A stretch of DNA of 64,000 nucleotides from Lyophyllum atratum (taxonomy: Eukaryota > Basidiomycota > Agaricomycetes > Agaricales > Lyophyllaceae): assembly GCA_014905825.1 (NCBI GenBank), contig JACGCN010000003.1, positions 620,001-684,000 of the forward strand, read 5' to 3'. The position numbers and the translations under genes are program-made. Within the stretch, counting starts at the first letter, position 1, and each line of letters starts with the position of its first letter. Shown piece after piece: positions 50,416-61,978 of this stretch. The notes beneath the pieces were generated by a model, which worked only from the letters and a program-made list of their open reading frames with translations, was not told the DNA's origin and did not search any database.

Positions 50416-50600
50416 ATGGTCACGAGCCTAGTGTTCACCGTTCAAAGTTCACAGCTCGTTGGGTTCAGTAGACAGCATGCAGCTGTTACTGCTTTGTACG
50501 AGGCTAAAGGAGGGAATGTTCAATTACAGAAACACAGCTTGCGGGCAACTTATACATGACAGTAAATCGACATCTTCATCAATGAAGTCGGTATTGTTGC

Positions 50601-52861
50601 CTACGCATCATGGCGAGCCTGTTTATCAACTTCGAAAGCTGCCTTCACCTACGGGATACTGTAAAGTGGCTGCTTTTGTGAATGGATCTCGGATTGCTTA
50701 CCTTCTCAAAGAAGCTATCATCGGAGAGAACACGGAAGCCCGTCAGCGCCAAACCTTTCGTCACTTTCATCGTCGCGGTGTGCGCCTCCTGCGTCTTGGC
50801 GGACCTGGTGAATCCACTGGTGTGGTTTCCACCATCTGGCTCGGTAGGAATGGCTATTGTGCGATATCACGATCCGAAGTTCAAAAAGGCGTCACGGGTT
50901 GACTGACCGTAAAGAGGATGGAGCGCCGGCAGTTCTACAGCATATTCATCAGCTAAAGATCCGCAGGAGTGCAGAGTGGGTAAAAGTACCGTATGTGACG
51001 TTTCCCTGTTACGAATGTTAGGGTAAAATTATACAGAGTCAAAGGGAAGACTCGCAAAATCAGTGGATGCAGCGGATCCTATGTAGTTGGCGGTCATCTC
51101 ATACCGGCTGGTGACATTATTAGCAAATTCTTCGGCTGAGAGAACGTAAGATTAGCTGGAGTCACATTGCCAGCTTAAGAAAATAAGCTCGAGATCAAAA
51201 GGAGAGTACCTAGGGCAGAGTTCTGGCGTAAATCAAAGTACGGCGGATGCATCTCAAATTTGACCTTGCAACCGGTGGAAGCTGCAGCACCCCTGTCGGC
51301 TACTGTCAGGAGTTAAGACCAAGTCACATTTCAAGGACACTCACAAGAAGCATTGCTTAACACGTTCCATAATCTCCCCCAAATCCGCCTTGGTTGGAGC
51401 TCGAACAATATATGTTAACCTCGCATTATCAGGTATAGCTGAAAAAGGGTTAGTCGGTCGATAGCATTCTAAAAGAGAAACTAGCCGTACTATTTGGGGT
51501 CCAGTTGGTTCCTTCGATGATGCCATGGACGCGGAGATCTGGCTTCATCTGTTGTCGAAGTGAAGAGATAGATGAATAAGCAATAACAGCTGCGTCCAAA
51601 GCGTTCGTCCCCTCCCTGAGCAGTTATCAGTAACTTTTTCTTGCCTCAGGTCCAGAAATACCAACCATGGCGCTGCAGCAGCATGGGCACTAGATACATG
51701 TTAGCTATGACATGCGCTTGGATTGAGGTAGGGAACAACATACGCGTGGCCGGTATAATCAATGTACATGCTTTGTGCAGCACCAGTTGGCCCATTGCTT
51801 ACAGACGCGATTGGTCCCGACATTGGGTGCGACCTGTTTGGGATCGTCATAATTTGCCCAAACACGTATGCAGCCAAGAAATTGACGTACATAAGACAGG
51901 CATCCATCTCTTTATACGCGTCCCTCTCAATGAGAGTGATCTTTCCTCCTAACCCTTCTTCACCTAGAGTCGACTCTCGTCAAATCATACGACTGTGCAG
52001 AGGGGTGGGATACACATACCAGGAGTTCCCAAGAGGATGATCTTTCCGGGAACACAGTGGGCTACTAAGGCGGACTTCACAGCAACCGCGATTCCCAGCC
52101 CGCATATTGCGATTAAATTATGGCCACACGCGTGTCCAATGCCAGGGAGCGCGTCCATCTCAGAATTTATACCAAGGACTCTCCCTCCACTTCCGACAGT
52201 GTACTCTGCACGCCAGGCCGTATCGAGCCCGGCGTAGTGACGCGTAACCTCGAAGCCATGCTTCTCCATGAAATCAGCCATTATATCATGGGCGTACCTA
52301 TTGGGCCCATGTCAGCTTCAGGCCTGAGATAGCTACAATCGCGAATGGTCACTGACGTCTCTTTGAATGCTAGTTCGGGATGGCCTTGGACATGGTCATG
52401 TAAGGGTAAGCCCGAGATAAACGCGAAAAGACACACCATGAATATCCAAGCTCAACTTGCGCAGCTGAGGGTCGAGCTCATCGAGCTTTGATTCGATGGT
52501 CTTAATGATTTCTGCGGCCAATACAGGCGCCTTCTCTCCACTAAGCATATATCCAGGCGGAGAGTACGAGGGCGGTGCCTCAGCGTTCAGTGACCAGTCG
52601 GCTCCAAAATTGTGGGGTAGGAAATGACCATGCTACCCGAACTTCAATATGTGGTATTCGCGGGTCAACAATCGTACTCACCTTGCCTGCAGCATCTTGT
52701 TTGTCCTCCGCTTCGCTATCCTTCTGATGCACCGCTGTATTTCCACCTTGTGAAGACTTGCCCGCACCCAAAATACCTCGTCGACGAAGCAACTTTCCGA
52801 AGTTGAAACTGCTGAAACAGCCTGGCTGCACGTTAGAGTTCGTACCAGAAGGCGTTGCCAT
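50601..52861 (-). CDS. M20-family amidohydrolase
   Basis: Metal-dependent amidase/peptidase (ACY1L2/AmhX-like). ATG 52861 (MATPSGTNSNVQPGC). After a disordered head come LDELDPQLRKLSLDIH, GHPELAFKET, EYTVGSGGRVLGINSEMDAL and PGIGHACGHNLIA with the metal-binding His/Asp/Cys residues. Further exons give GKIILLGTPG, the dimerisation-domain pieces (SMYIDYTGHA, AHAAAAPW) and TYIVRAPTKADLGEIMERV. Across the final introns STDFGNVTYELPALHP, IPTEPDGGNHTSGF and VKAAFEVDKQARHDA reach the stop at 50601. One intron (51006-51055) has a GC donor. About fifteen exons. The substrate is probably an N-acyl amino acid or small peptide (inference). Its 3' end lies 170 bp from the palindrome and is undamaged. Confidence 0.87.
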
Positions 52862-53234
52862 GGAAGTTGGTGCTGGAGCGTGGTAGAGAAATCATTTTGA
52901 TAGAGTGCAGTCTTATGGGATGTCCGCGTGAGCGGTGGGGTCAAAGATACAGATGCCCGACATCATCGGGAGCGTGGGATGCATCATGCACGCATGTCTG
53001 CGGCGCAGCGGCGGCTTCAAGAAGATTGCGGATCACTTCCTGCTGCGGCCATGACAGGTCCTTATGTATACGTTTTCTACTGCCTTCAGATAATTGAAGG
53101 AAGTCAAGAACGAGGTTTTATGACAGAAATGAAGAAGTTACGATAAGGATTATAAGAAGTTACGACAACGTTTACAGAAATATCATACATTCAGCTGCAT
53201 TATTCTGAGTGCCCGGTTTCCAGTTCATCGAAGA
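52862..53234. other. intergenic, no gene seen
   Basis: 373 bp between the amidohydrolase start and the 3' end of the second chitinase. Nothing recognised. Confidence 0.4.
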
Positions 53235-54994
53235 TCAGAGTTTGAAGAACCGAGAAAGAGACCGCTTAGACTGGCCCATCGCGCTTTTCACCGCACGATC
53301 GAAGCGATCGTTTCCTGCAAGACAATCTTAGAAGACCGGAAAAAGATGAAAGAATTCAAGCAGTATCTCACCGTAGGCCTGGGATGCGTCCCAGAGCATG
53401 ATACCTCCAAAGGAGGAGTACTTCGCGCCGGTTTCCTGCGCTATCTTTCCAAGCGTCGCGGCGTCGACATACCCGGATCCGGCGGCAGTCGGCGCAGCAG
53501 GTGCACCGATGAAAACCTTGACGTCCTTGTTGGGAGACTTGGTCTTCGCCCAGTTATCCCTGCAGATGTGTTAGTTGAAGAATTCAGGGGACACTTGAGC
53601 TGGATAATTACCAGGTAGCATAGTTCCAGGCCTACGTTGAGAGGTGGTAAGCAAGGGCTTCCTTCGAGGATACTAGTGACAAATCTTACGTTGGTATTGT
53701 CGTAGTTGCCTACCCCACAGAAGTTGTTATACTGAAAAAGGACGATGAGGTTCAAAGCAGAGTTGAGTTGGTGAGAAACATACACTGTGAAAGATAACGG
53801 CTTTAGTAAGTGGGAATAAGAAGCAGCACAAGAGTGACTTACACTATATGGTAAGGGCAGCGATTTGAAGATGTCAGCAAGGTCAGCATAACTGCACATG
53901 TTGGTTACTTACACTGTCAGACATGGTGAGTCCAGACTCAAACAGTACAAACGAATGTGACATACTTGTACATAGACCGCGTCGAAGGGAACGCTGTTGA
54001 GAACGTCTCCAAGATAGGCATCAGGGAACGGGCACTGGGGCGCGGCAGTGAGGTGGTACCTGGATGAACCGTTCGATCAGCAGATATACCAGAAGAGGTA
54101 AGATGATAGCCCGTACTTCTTGCTTGCTCCCTTGGCAAGGGATTGGATCTTCTTGGCGAACGCGACGTAACCCGGAGCAGAACCGCCCTCGATATCGAGG
54201 TCGACACTGCGTTGAGTTAGCAGATAACTATACGTGAACTAAGTGCGACTCACCCATCAAGGACAGCGTCCCCGAAAGGACGAGTAGAACTCGAGCCCCC
54301 AAGGAAGAGGTTCCAGATTGTATCTGCGAACTTCTCAGCTTGTGCATTGTCCGAGAATCCGTTTCCGCCAGTCGCGCCGCCCAAGCTAAGAGTGACTATC
54401 TTTCCCTTGGCTTGGCAAGCCTTGATACTCGACGCCATGAACTGGCAGTTGGCAAGGCTAGTGCCCGGGAAGACAGGGCTTTCATTGGCGTTGCAAGTCT
54501 GCAGAGAAGATCGTGAGTCGTTCGGCTGAGAGGGATAGGGATGTATCGTTGGTCACGTACATTGCCCAAATTGAGCTCCGGCATTCCACCCGAGGAGAAA
54601 AAGACGTTCAAGAACGCTAGAGGGATCGCGTTGATGGTGTCGTCCTGTTCGAGCGTGAGGTGAGAAGAGTCATTTATTCGAGAGAAACGGACAGCGTACC
54701 TCGCAGTAAGTCGACAAGGCTTTCTGCCATCCAGCTTTGTCTGAATGCGTCGCACCATACGAGTTCTGACCATAGTATCTATAGAACAGTTAGTCCATGC
54801 ATCTTCCAAGCAACGCAGCGCAGCACATACACGGCCAACTAGGAGGCAAGGGTAAGCTGGACATCGTGACGCAGAGAATAGCTGTTACATACATTGTCCG
54901 ACTGGGAGTTGTCGTATGCCAAAGTGGTGCGTACCTCCGCCGCGAAAAGAAGGGATCCGGCGAATAAAGCTGCGAAGCGTCCGAAGGTGATCAT
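53235..54994 (-). CDS. GH18 endochitinase without chitin-binding domain
   Basis: Paralogue of the chitinase at 23824-26186. ATG 54994 gives the leader [20 protein letters not shown]. Exons follow the same plan: [49 protein letters not shown], then [13 protein letters not shown] with the catalytic Glu, [35 protein letters not shown] and [14 protein letters not shown]. The last exon adds [20 protein letters not shown] and RFFKL to the stop at 53235. It has no Thr/Pro linker or carbohydrate-binding module. Both paralogues end RFFxL, so the CBM block looks inserted in, or lost from, one lineage just before a shared tail. About ten exons. Secreted, acting on chitin chains. Confidence 0.91.
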
Positions 54995-56713
54995 GGCTGC
55001 AAAAAGGGAGTAAATTCCTTCGAGGTTAAGAAATCTCGGCGGAGGCTCTCATTCCCTGTCTTTATAGGTTCGTCCCAGCGTACCAAAGGAGGGATGATAG
55101 TTGCGCCGACGGTCTTCATCTCTAAGCTGGGACGACGTCACAATGCGGACTACCCTGATTTTTTTCGAAAAAAAAAAGAAAAAAAACCTTTAATTCAATA
55201 GACGGAGAGATCGCTGAATACCAAGGGCATACCTCTTGGACAGTCGCTTCCGAGTGAGAAGCAAGAACGCAGCAGAGTAGTAAACGTGTTCTGGATGCTT
55301 GCTACAATCAACTCCCGACGATGTTGTGTTCAAAACACGTCAGTTCAATGGGAATTCAAGGGATTTGGAAGGCTAGTGAGTGAGCCCATGGTGAAGCCTT
55401 GCAGCGCGCATGACCTCGCCGAATGGTTTGTTGAAAACGATCAGTGGCTTCGGAGCCGAAAGAGGGGCGGAACTGCGCAGGCAGTGATATATCGGGAGCA
55501 CTGAAAAGACTTGCGGAACGAGAAAGAGAGAGACAGAGAGCGATCACAAGGGATTGAACAGTGGAGATGCAGCCGCGTGAGGATCAAATCACACCCCCGA
55601 AATATTACCATAACAGTGACAATGCTCACTCGATCAGGGGGGGCTGAATTGCAGGAATAAAAGCATGTCATGATCATCCGGATAAACATAGAGTAAAGGC
55701 CATGCAAACCTTCTCCTTGCCATTCCTAATCTCTTGCCATTGCCAGCGTTCAACTTCGAGACTTTGAGCCTTGATATCTGAGTGCTTGCAACATACCACC
55801 CATGATGGAGCTAGTTCGTGACCTGTGGCATTATCACCGAGGCAAAAGACACAAAAAAAAGGAAAGGTATGATCGTGGACGGTTGAATTTGAAATGATAA
55901 TGTCAAGGTTTGTCGGGCTGTAGCCTGCTGTAGCGGACCGTCCTGATCCGCTGTCTTGGCACGGAAATTTTGTGCCGCGTGCCCCGATCGCCGGAGCGGA
56001 GGATATGCCACGTGTCTGCCTCCCCCCTATTTAGGATTCAATCCGCCCTCAGCGAACTGCGCGGGTCTGAACACAAAGTCTATATAGCAGAGGCAGGGTT
56101 TCCTTTCACCCAAGTGTCTGAATTTATCTTCGCGTACACCATTGGTATCCATCCTCGGAGTAACGTCGCTGTGCCCAGAGTAGTGCTGCGCCACACCTAG
56201 ATCAAATGCCAGAGCAAGCACGTCCTACTGTCATTTATGTGAGAGTTCCTCTAGTTTTTGCAGAATTAGGTAACTTATTCCTGTTCTGCTACAATGTTAA
56301 TGTATCTGCAAGTAGTTGATATAAGTCCGGTGATTGAACACGAAAGGTGAGATGAATATCCAAGTCGAATCCGAAAATCAAGTACCGATACGAGCACCAG
56401 ATACCTGGTTGGGAGCCTTCAGCACATATTTGGATCTACACGAGGTTCAAGGACAACAGTGATGCAATAATCAGAGATTTGGACAAATACACTCATAGAC
56501 CACCACTGAATGATCAATAGTTATTACCCTCGCTGTAAATTCGAGGGAAATTATATCCCCTTCATCGTACCAAGAACTTTTGATACCACTATGTACCCTC
56601 ATGCAGGTGCCTACGACAGAGGAAAGCATGTCACATATAAGCCCTCTGTTATTTGACTTAGTTTTCTGTACGCTTAGCCAAATTTTCCTGCAGCAACCAC
56701 GGTATTTTCTCTT
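54995..56713. other. 1.7 kb intergenic, no gene seen
   Basis: Contains the chitinase promoter, an A-rich run at 55169-55187 and a GA-rich run near 55518-55540. Open frames are short and lack motifs. Confidence 0.45.
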
Positions 56714-58103
56714 CTATGGCGATTTTACCTTCCCCAGCCATACCTCAATAGGTGCGCCACCCGCGCCTACCCTCTCCCCAATCTTTTCAAATCTGATTCC
56801 GATTTCTTCCACGAGATCCCACAATGTCCTTTCTGCAGCGTCGCGTTCTTTGTACCCCAAGACGACCAAAGGAGGCTTCGATCCTAGTTGCACGAGTTTC
56901 GAGAGGGTGTTCACGAGCGATGGGAACGATGACGTATTGTACGTCACGTCGGCCATGCTAATTCAATAACTCAGAACTTGAGAGAGATGTAAAGGGAATG
57001 GGTTACTTGCATGATCGCGTCGAAGCCGTCTGGAAAGTCTTCGATGTATTCAGGAAGTGCATCCGCGTCCCAATCCAGGACCGCGGCTTCCAGATGTGTG
57101 CTTTGGAGATGGACGGCGTTGGTGGCAATGTTCTGCTCAAGGAGCGGCATTGCAGAGTCTTCGCGAGGAAAGAATTATTTGAGATAAGGTACAAACTTGA
57201 GAGTAGGAATTGTCGAACCAAGATCAGTCATGATGATGCGATCTCCGACGCCCGTCGAAGGTTGCATGCTAGTCGATCGAAGGGCGGCAAGGCTGAGTCC
57301 AACGATCCCCATCCCAGCACCTGTGACGCCACCGTCGAGTAAATATGGGCGGATGTGCAGCAAAAGCACGTACCCAACTCCAGGATGTTCCGTGACTCTT
57401 CAGAGAATATGGCATTTTTCAATTCGGCCAAGGCCCCCTCGGTATCGGCAGATTGTTCAAGCCCAACAAGCCACGAACTGAGCCCAACACCGCTATCCCA
57501 GACTTTCTAGATATATCTAGATAGCATCACACAGTCCGACCCATAGGATACACGGTAAGGATTATGACAATTACCTTATCAAGATCAAACGATGTCTGCT
57601 CCGTAAGCCTTAACGCGACCTCCGCGTCGTCCTCCGTCCTTGGTCGCAGCCGATACACGCGCTCGATCTGCTCTTGCTTTGGGCCCTTCCTCGGCGCGCG
57701 TGGTCCAACTTGGATGGGCATCGACATGACAGGCAATACCACCTGCCCAACGTCCACTCTGTGTAGATCAATCGCGGAGAAGTCGTCCTTGCTCGCGGTC
57801 GTTCGCGTGCCGAGAACAAGACACCACGCCTGTCCGTCGCGTACGCCAGGAGGTAGTGGAACGGGGATCTCCTTGTACGCGGTTGCCTGCCGCCAAGTCG
57901 TCAGTTTCACGGGTCTCGTGATGACTTCGTGGTTCGAGGAGGTCGAGAAGCCGGCGGATTGGGACCAGGAGTAGTAGATGTCCGCCGTGCCATCGAAGGG
58001 TTCCGTGCGCAGATCGTTGGCGATCTGGGGTGTTATGAGAATGTTGCCAAAGGGCGCACACTGTAGCGGGGGTGGGCGGAGGAAGGAGATGTAGAAGAAC
58101 ATT
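56714..58103 (-). CDS. METTL21-family protein methyltransferase
   Basis: Class I SAM-dependent lysine methyltransferase (Methyltransf_16). ATG 58103 (MFFYISFLRPPPLQCAPFGN). The N-terminal 160 residues form the family's variable beta-rich part. Then KVWDSGVGLSSWLVGL, NILELGTGAGMGIVGLSLAA (motif I), RIIMTDLGS (acidic end of beta-2), VLDWDADALPEYIEDFPDGF and MMADVTYNTSSFPSLVNTL, the DxxY-type substrate motif, are joined over four introns. It ends IEVWLGKVKSP. Relatives methylate elongation factors or chaperones; the target here is not predictable. A second member of the family lies at 60466-61604. Confidence 0.85.
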
Positions 58104-58651
58104 GGCACAATTTGTGGCCCAAATTTTGGTTCAGAATGTGTGGGCGGGCCGAAACTCCGGTTCCACGGGGAGGAAAGTCACGGTTAGCTATAGGCAAGTT
58201 TCGAGTCTCGACTCGCAGCCGTTGCACCTTGCGGAACCTCAACACCCCATGCCGCAAAGATGGAACACAGAACTCGAAGATGGTGCTCAGATATCATGAC
58301 TCCAGACCCGGAAGCGAGCCGCCACGTTGTCCCAGCATTTTAATCCATACGCGACCCAACTTGACCTCGCTTGACCTGCACATGTCAGTACGATATGCTA
58401 GGGAATTAGACAAGCTTATGAGCTTCCGTCGAGCAATGCCAGGCGAGTTTGGGGCGGAAAAAGCCCAAACACCTGTCTAGCGAAACTGCTGAACTGGTTG
58501 GGTACGATAGCAAACGGATAATTTTGTATGGTTTGGATAAGTAGACGTGCTGAAAGCTCGCGGAAGCTCAAAACCGCGACTTCTATTGTGGTGTGTCTGT
58601 GGGGTGAGGGGGGGGGGGAGGGTGGTCAGTGTGTATTATAGCGTAATGTGA
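58104..58651. other. intergenic, no gene seen
   Basis: About 550 bp between a minus-strand promoter and the rhomboid 3' end, with a G-run at 58607-58618. Confidence 0.4.
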
Positions 58652-60309
58652 CTATGTAGTTGCAGCAGGTGGTACATTATTTGGGCCGACAGTCCGTCTA
58701 ATGTTCTGCCAGAAAGCAGGTCCATAAGCGTAGTATGCCACGCCGAACGCTGCACCACCAAGGTGGGCCCAGTGGTCAAAGAATCTGCAAAAGGGTCGTC
58801 TCAGTCGATAAAACAAGTATCAGGATTAGTCTGTTCACGAACCTCCATCCTCTCATTACACCGATGATGTCAAGAAGAACAAGTCCACCAACACCGGTTT
58901 GTATGTTAATAGGATAGGATGGCGGGATAAAAAGCGCGACCTGCGACTCAGGGAACGCCAGTGCAGTCATAGTCACAGCGGCGTAGATAGCGCCTGAGGC
59001 ACCCAAGGATGGCAGAATATCTCGAGTGACAGTCTTAGCAGCAGCGGCAGCTGGCCTTGATGAGGCTGCAACAGCAGCCGCCCAAGTGTCCGTTGTCTTC
59101 AGTGCGTTGACGGGAGAGGCGAGTTGTGCGATCACCCGTGGGTAGATGATTTTGGCCGAAACAACGTGCGATACAAGGCCCGAGAACATACCAGCTACAA
59201 GCGGATTAGCTGCTTGCAGAGGGATTGAAGGAAACAGGGAGATGAGCACCTGAGATAAAGAATGCAAGGAAATGCCAGGCAGAAGTAGATTCCAGTTGTT
59301 TGGGCGCAGCCTTGTCTTGCTCTTTGACCAGATAGTAGTATGCAGCGGAACCTGATTGCCGGTTATATCATGAGTCACGGATTAGCACGTAGGGGAAGGT
59401 GAACAGACCAAAACTTTCCAATGCAAGGCAGTTACAAGCAAGATGAATAAACGATCGATGGCTAAATTATACTTCAGCACAGTCGCGCCAACGTCAGACC
59501 ACACGTTACGCACCTGAACACGCTCGTCAACAGGGTATACGATAGTCCCGACAACGGATGGTGCGCGAAGCTGGTCATCATCGGTGCTTGGAACCGTTTG
59601 ACCTTCCACGCCAACCAGATTGCGGCGTTAAATAGACATATCTTCCAGCATAGCCGTTTTCCTTCCGACGCGTCGGCGTACGGTTGCATCACCGTCACAT
59701 ATGCAGCGCCAAGCCATGGCCTCAACAGGCTTGGGACATCTTGAGCCTGTTGTGTGAGGTAGGCATACCAGTCTCGCAGTTTCTGTGAATATGGTTACTG
59801 TGCAATCAATTAGGCATGCGGGCATGTTTCACGAGCGCACCTTGATCAGTTCCGCGTTTTGGGCCCTCTTCAGATCGACATTCGTGAGGTCTTGGCCAAG
59901 CCAGCTCTGCGCACTTGTGGGCATGAGTTTGTTGACCCAGATTGCCGTGTCGAGATTTGTCCGGAAGGCCGCGTACGAAAAAGCAATGCAGGAACCGGCA
60001 AGGAAGAACTGAGCACCCACCACGCCATCCCGTCATTTATCGCTTGTGAATGGAGAAGTGGAAAGGGCGCACCAGCACTTGGCCCCGAATTCGCGGCTTC
60101 CCAACCCTCTCCGTGAATGACACCTCCGGTCTCGTACGTGCTACCTCTTCACGAAACGATGGAACACTAGGAAACGGTTGTTGCTGCCGCCGCGACGGTG
60201 ACGAGCGGAAATTATTACGGATCGCAGACTGAAACAGAGACCGCGTTGGACATGGTGGTAGGGCGGTGAACGTTCTGGTCGGTAGGCGACATAGGTGTGT
60301 CCGGAACAT
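58652..60309 (-). CDS. PCP1: mitochondrial rhomboid protease
   Basis: Intramembrane serine protease of the PARL/Pcp1 group in the mitochondrial inner membrane, which in yeast processes Mgm1 and Ccp1. ATG 60309 (MFRTHLCRLPTRTF) begins an Arg/Ser-rich presequence fit for mitochondrial import. Then FFLAGSCIAFSYAAF (first membrane helix), LNAELIKLRDWYAYL-type loop, ICLFNAAIWLAWKV, FAHHPLSGLSYTLLTSVF, an exon with SAGMFSGLVSHVVSAK, LPSLGASGAIYAAVTMTAL (GASG, catalytic Ser) and, after an intron, FDHWAHLGGAAFGVAYY (catalytic His). It ends NNVPPAATT. About eight exons. Gene symbol by similarity to the yeast protein. Its start faces the next gene. Confidence 0.88.
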
Positions 60310-60465
60310 CAACGTCACTGAGGGAGAAGCGGAAAACAACGCAAATGGACCCTCTGACTAGGGTTAAGGTTCGCCTGCTTTTCCTTTCTAACCCAATCAA
60401 CCACGGCTGTTCGAGGCTGTTCGTCGCTGCAGGCGTCGCTGCCACTGGCTTGGAGCCTATTACTT
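60310..60465. promoter_or_regulatory. 156-bp divergent promoter region
   Basis: Sequence between the rhomboid start (60309, minus) and the methyltransferase start (60466, plus). No element recognised by eye. Confidence 0.5.
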
Positions 60466-61604
60466 ATGGATCTGGAAAGTAAACGCGTGATGAGGGGATC
60501 GATTCAAGTTTCGAACGACTCTGAACGTGTCACAGATGCGGACGAAGAGGTGAGTGCCGATCTCGTGGTCTCGCTCCACAACTCCTGACCGATTCCTTAG
60601 GTTTTCATTCTTTACTCTGGCTTGCAAAAAGGAATAGAGACGAACACTGATACCTTTCGTGGGCTGGGTCACGTTGACTCTCGCAAGGACACCATGTCGA
60701 TTACATTCGAACTCAAGGCACCTACATATGCGACCACAACAGATACGAAAACAACGAGGTCGACCCGGCACAGGAAAACCCAGAAGCCAAACAAGGGCCT
60801 TGACAAGACGGTGCAAATTGAGCTCTCACAAGATAAAACTGCTCTTCGGACGCGCAAAGGTGATACAGGAAGTGTGTTGTGGAAAGCCAGGTTCGAATCT
60901 AGAACATAATTGCAATATACCCTATCATCTTGACATGATTCTAGCATCGATTTTGCACGTGTGATCCTCCAGCAAATCCATGCTCAGGCCGCCAACAGTT
61001 TCTTCGACCCATCCATCTTAGAGACACAACACGTCGTGGAACTCGGGTTCGCTGATCTCGACATGCGTCTTTAGGCCAGTCCTCACTCACTCTCTTTCCA
61101 TGGTATCGTAGTGCTGGAACTGGTTTGCTGGCGATTGCATTCGCGCCCCTCGTGCGCCGCTATACTGTTACGGATATCAACGACCTCGTACCCCTTCTTC
61201 GCAAGAATGTTGCGTCCAATTTTGATGGTTGGCCTGGTCGATGTGCCCCACCCGCTCCCGGGTCCAATGTATTCGTCGAAGAACTGGACTGGGTTCTTCT
61301 TAGCTCCACAAACGCGTCACAGCGCGGCAGAGTAGTGGATATAGAGCCGGCAGACCTGATACTCGTGGTAGACTGCATCTACCATCCGTCTCTCCTCCCG
61401 TCTCTCATCGAGACGATAAACCATCTTTCTGTTCCTGGGCGAACAGCGGTGCTGGTTGTTGTTGAACTCCGCGCGGAGGATGTCATCCGTGAATTCTTGG
61501 AGCTCTGGCTTTCACGGCCCGGATGGGAAATATGGAGAATCGAGGGATTGCTTGATAGACCATACGCGACGTGGCTTGGGTGGCAGACCGAAAATACCCA
61601 ATAG
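60466..61604 (+). CDS. METTL21/Rkm5-like protein-lysine methyltransferase
   Basis: SAM-dependent methyltransferase of the Methyltransf_16 family, most like ribosomal lysine methyltransferase Rkm5 (inferred from layout). ATG 60466 (MDLESKRVMRGSIQVS), with a second in-frame ATG at 60490. Exons join as ADEEVFILYSGLQ, then TGSVLWKASIDFARVILQQ, VVELGAGTGLLAIAFAPLV (motif I), YTVTDINDLVPLLRKNVASN, DLILVVDCIYHPSLLPSLIE and a C-terminus ending TWLGWQTENTQ. Four exons. All core motifs are intact. Substrate assignment to a ribosomal protein is uncertain. Confidence 0.83.
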
Positions 61605-61978
61605 ATTCGTGTTTTCATTGCTTGTTCCCGTGAATTGAATTCATCGCTCGCGTCTCGGGTGTGGAGCGTTCGATACAGGATTCCAAGATCGCAATCGGCC
61701 CCAATTTCCCAAGTCAAGTCACCGGCGTGCACCCCGCCACAAATCACATATGTATGTTGCCTGATATTCCATTTTCGTCGCGGCGTCTTGTCTTTCATGT
61801 CACATCAAAATTCCTCCAAGCTTCTCAATTCAATTCGGGATTCACAGAAACCATGAGATGTTGCCATGTTGACAGGCCATGTTTCAGGGACCGCTTTCCT
61901 AATCTTATAAGTACTCCCAATCTGCGCCTGCTCTCTTTTCCCCAGGTTGAGCTCATCTTAACCAACGCATCACACCCC
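61605..61978. other. intergenic, promoter of the H3-like gene
   Basis: 374 bp upstream of the histone gene. No clear element. Confidence 0.4.

Larger units (their letters stand above)
38234..50430. mobile_element. 12.2-kb palindrome: inverted dimer of a DUF6589-RecQ helicase element
   Basis: Every position x on the left pairs with 88664-x on the right. Arms run 38234-44325 and 44339-50430, about 6.09 kb each, and appear identical, since all coding frames in both arms translate the same. The unpaired centre is 13 bp. Each arm has one divergent gene pair, a subterminal stem-loop, and the outer end CCTA when read outward. Outside these points the left and right flanks are unrelated. No obvious target-site duplication; a TA dinucleotide at both borders is self-complementary and cannot be judged. 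Interpretation as an inserted mobile element is inference. Confidence 0.75.

Noticed and set aside
38234..50430. Palindrome as a simple assembly or library fold-back artefact
   Set aside because: A fold-back would continue the mirror into the flanks. Here symmetry stops at one base on each side beside a stem-loop and unique, sensible flanks follow. Not fully excluded without reads.
38234..50430. Canonical Helitron
   Set aside because: Ends are suggestive (hairpin and CTRR-like), but the helicase is a DEAH RecQ type and no HUH Rep domain was found in either arm.
50459..50906. Plus-strand open frames to the right of the palindrome as an interrupted gene
   Set aside because: They are the antisense of the last exons of the M20 amidohydrolase, whose minus-strand exons restore conserved family blocks.
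60885..60915. tRNA-like GGTTCGAATC word
   Set aside because: It lies at an exon-intron junction of the methyltransferase gene and has no acceptor stem or cloverleaf around it.
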